Made by a program: the position numbers and the translations under genes
Shown here: positions 62,210-64,000 of the stretch, in pieces
How positions within the stretch are numbered: the stretch's first letter is position 1
How the letters are laid out: the number at the start of each line of letters is the position of its first letter
NCBI RefSeq assembly: GCF_900104335.1
Contig: NZ_FMXT01000011.1
Coordinates: 1 to 64,000 of the forward strand
DNA length: 64,000 bases
From: Pseudobutyrivibrio sp. YE44
GTDB lineage: Bacteria > Bacillota > Clostridia > Lachnospirales > Lachnospiraceae
Direction of reading: 5' to 3'
The notes under the pieces: model-generated
Told to the model about the DNA's origin: nothing
The model's database searches: none
What the model saw: the letters and a program-made list of their open reading frames with translations, nothing else

Positions 62210-62692
62210 ATGCTAAGACTCGAGAAAATCAACGGGAAAAATGTTTGGGATATATTAAAACTTTCAGTCAATGATTCACAAAAGACGTTTGTAGCAAGTA
62301 ATGATATAAGTATCATTGAAGCATACACAGCTATAACAGCGCCTGGGTATGCCTATCCTTTTGGAATATATGAGGGGGATACCCCAATAGGATTTTTGAT
62401 GATTGGGTTTGATAAGGATGATTATTGGGAAGATGCACCTGATATTGCCATAGGAAATTATAATTTGTGGCGACTGATGATAGATAAGAAATATCAGCAT
62501 AAAGGATATGGCAGGCAAGCAGTAAAGCTTGCATTGGATTTCATTAAGACTTATCCATGTGGACCAGCTGAAAACTGCTGGTTATCCTATGAGCCAGAGA
62601 ATCAAATTGCTAAGGAGTTGTATGCATCCTATGGATTTGTTGAGACTGGGGATATGGATGGAGAAGAGATTATAGTAGTTTTGAAATTATAA
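62210..62692 (+). CDS. GNAT-family N-acetyltransferase
   Basis: A 160-aa acetyltransferase. The acetyl-CoA-binding region LMIDKKYQHKGYGRQAVKLALDFI (motif A with QxxGxG as QHKGYG) and the C-terminal YEPENQIAKELYASYGFVETGD are typical. ATG at 62210 behind TTGGAGGCGAAA; upstream ORF extension overlaps the GyrI-like gene and is rejected. Acceptor substrate unknown. Confidence 0.87.
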   Translation: MLRLEKINGKNVWDILKLSVNDSQKTFVASNDISIIEAYTAITAPGYAYPFGIYEGDTPIGFLMIGFDKDDYWEDAPDIAIGNYNLWRLMIDKKYQHKGYGRQAVKLALDFIKTYPCGPAENCWLSYEPENQIAKELYASYGFVETGDMDGEEIIVVLKL

Positions 62693-62706
62693 AATGGGAT
62701 AATACA

Positions 62707-62838
62707 ATGTCAGATTTTGGGATTAACGAAATGCTTGAAATGCAGAAAGCGCTTCAAGAGAAGTACAAAGATAAATGGGAGCATATTTCTCCAGAAGTTG
62801 GTAAAAACAAGCTACTTTGGATGTTTGGAGAAGTGTGA
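62707..62838 (+). pseudogene. Truncated MazG-like nucleotide pyrophosphohydrolase remnant
   Basis: A 43-codon ORF beginning MSDFGINEMLEMQKALQEKY and ending KLLWMFGEV before TGA. This is the N-terminal segment of MazG-like/NTP pyrophosphohydrolase-family proteins, which normally continue with the catalytic EExE helix. After the TGA the frame reads EEHEPLVEG for a few codons, but no catalytic helix follows and the next gene starts. It is probably a decayed or recombined fragment. Confidence 0.5.
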
Positions 62839-62889
62839 GAAGAACATGAACCGCTGGTAGAAGGAAAAAAACGCAGGAGGAAGGTCGTT

Positions 62890-63672
62890 TTGAACGAATA
62901 TAGTCTACAACATAAAAAAGCCTGGGAGTTTGATGCATATGACTTTTGGGTAAGAACCGCCGGGACTCCGGAGGAAAGAGCATCAAAGGATAAAGAAAAA
63001 ACCAGGAAGATGCTAAAGCAGTATGCGAACTACTTTGATTTTTTTGAAGGTGTCAAGGTAGCTAATATCTGCGGATCCTGCGGCAAGAAAGCAATTCCGC
63101 TGGCTCTTTTGGGAGCAGAGGTTACAGTATTTGATATATCCGAAGCCAATAAGAAATATGCCATGGAAACAGCCGAGGCTGCAGGCGTAAACATTGGCTA
63201 TGAGGTTTGTGATATCATGGAAATCGATATGGACAAGTATGCCGGCTTTTTTGATGTTGTCTTTATGGAGGGTGGAATCCTTCATTATTTCCACGATATA
63301 GATGTTTTTATGAATGTTATGAACGGATTGCTTAAACCCGGTGGAAAGATGATCTGCAGTGACTTCCATCCATTTACTAAGATTTCCGATATACTTGGGC
63401 TGCAGCAGCCAACCATGAGTTATTTCTCAACAGATATCTTTGAAGGTGAGATGGCGCACGCAAGATTTTACGATGAGGAGATCCGTAAGCAGATTCCTAA
63501 ATGCCATTACAGGAAGTACACAATCAGCGAAATCATCAATTCTATCATCGGGAGCGGATTTACTTTGGAGCGTTTTGATGAGCATCCTTCATGGGAGAAC
63601 GAGAAACTTCCGGGAGAGTTTACTGCAATTGCAAAAAAAGATATGAAAGGCGCAGATAAATGGTTGGCTTAA
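62890..63672 (+). CDS. SAM-dependent methyltransferase
   Basis: A 260-aa class I methyltransferase with motif I region VANICGSCGKKAIPLALLGAEVTVFDIS (here NICGSCGK, a Gly-rich loop with two Cys) and DVVFMEGGILHYFHDI. The start is TTG at 62890 after GCAGGAGGAAGG. The GC content is slightly higher than its neighbours. It overlaps folA by 13 bases. Substrate unknown. Not closely similar to the two importer-linked methyltransferases. Confidence 0.82.
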   Translation: MNEYSLQHKKAWEFDAYDFWVRTAGTPEERASKDKEKTRKMLKQYANYFDFFEGVKVANICGSCGKKAIPLALLGAEVTVFDISEANKKYAMETAEAAGVNIGYEVCDIMEIDMDKYAGFFDVVFMEGGILHYFHDIDVFMNVMNGLLKPGGKMICSDFHPFTKISDILGLQQPTMSYFSTDIFEGEMAHARFYDEEIRKQIPKCHYRKYTISEIINSIIGSGFTLERFDEHPSWENEKLPGEFTAIAKKDMKGADKWLA

Positions 63673-64000
63673 TTGTAGCACGTTCAAGAAATAATGTTAT
63701 TGGAAAAGATGGAGCAATTCCATGGAAAATCAAGGGGGAGCAGAAACAGTTTAAGGAGCTTACTACAGGAAATGTTGTTGTGATGGGCAGACGTTCTTAT
63801 GAAGAGATAGGTCATCCGCTTCCTAATTGGGAGACAATAGTTGTGTCTAGGACTAAAAGGTTTGATGGGGATAATGTACGAACAGCAAGCTCTGTAAAAG
63901 AGGCGATAGAGCTGGCTAAGGGCAAGGATATTTATATTGCAGGCGGCTATGGATTGTACAAAGAGGCTATCCCATTTGTAGATGTCATGTACATTACAGA
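63660..64000 (+). CDS. folA: Dihydrofolate reductase, 5' part (runs off the window)
   Basis: An ORF from ATG at 63660 to the window edge (113 codons seen). Opening MVGLIVARSRNNVIGKDGAIPW matches the DHFR N-terminus, followed by VVVMGRRSYEEIG (NADPH-binding), IVVSRTKRF and YIAGGYGLYKEAI with the conserved double Gly. It reduces dihydrofolate to tetrahydrofolate. It starts within the end of the methyltransferase gene, so translation is likely coupled. Confidence 0.92.
   Translation, partial: MVGLIVARSRNNVIGKDGAIPWKIKGEQKQFKELTTGNVVVMGRRSYEEIGHPLPNWETIVVSRTKRFDGDNVRTASSVKEAIELAKGKDIYIAGGYGLYKEAIPFVDVMYIT

Overview
The window looks like a chromosomal segment of a low-GC, Gram-positive anaerobe of the Lachnospiraceae, most plausibly Butyrivibrio or Pseudobutyrivibrio. 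This is inferred from gene content: secreted plant-polysaccharide enzymes, a complete Ech-type energy-converting [NiFe] hydrogenase, reverse rubrerythrin, no CCA encoded in the tRNA genes, and strong purine-rich ribosome binding sites.

Layout. 1-1174: 3' end of a 23S rRNA gene followed by eight tRNA genes (Asn, Glu, Thr, Met, Asp, Val, Leu, Arg), with no 5S gene between. 1196-2355: a nucleotidyltransferase/HEPN toxin-antitoxin pair bounded by two near-identical 99-bp direct repeats whose ends match the 3' end of the adjacent tRNA-Arg. 2384-11166: secreted or surface proteins (pectate lyase with ricin-type lectin domains, a lipoprotein, a GH25 muramidase, a GH16 beta-glucanase) and two very small membrane peptides. 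11382-17275: a nickel/peptide-type ABC importer with two SAM methyltransferases. 17387-18298: a candidate small RNA and a roughly 750-bp palindrome. 18376-24556: hypB plus echABCDEF. 24717-33880: a GGDEF/EAL protein, hypF, a large cyclic-nucleotide-binding-domain protein and cysE. 33883-34617: a second palindrome of the same family in opposite orientation. 34622-37490: hypA diverging from hypC-hypD-hypE. 37601-45754: a CheY-like receiver, a candidate small RNA, RNA methyltransferase, papain-like protease, amidase, RdgB, phosphodiesterase, ASKHA/ferredoxin protein and reverse rubrerythrin. 46057-49744: promoter with operator-like dyad, a second hypB and a 929-aa GltD-like flavoprotein. 49962-54129: an esterase and the queuosine/folate operon queD-queE-folE-queC-queF behind a riboswitch-like leader. 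54215-59038: minus-strand genes (cytidylate-kinase-like, arginase-like, TrkH, TrkA, a hypothetical). 59253-64000: guaA, a regular array of alternating TACGGAA motifs, then GyrI-like, GNAT, a MazG-like remnant, a methyltransferase and a partial folA.

How it works together. The central theme is nickel and hydrogen: a Ni/peptide-class importer, all six Hyp maturation functions (HypA, two HypB, HypC, HypD, HypE, HypF) and the six-subunit Ech complex, which would oxidise ferredoxin, make H2 and pump ions.

The least explained parts are non-coding. (1) Two giant foldback elements with conserved central loops and paired compensatory changes bracket the hypB-ech-hypF-cysE segment as inverted copies. 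(2) A smaller hairpin family with covarying helices around a tandem G-A mismatch has three copies, each beside hydrogenase-associated genes. (3) An array of eight TACGGAA half-sites alternates strands at 29-33 bp steps. (4) A 99-bp repeat pair bounds the toxin-antitoxin cassette.
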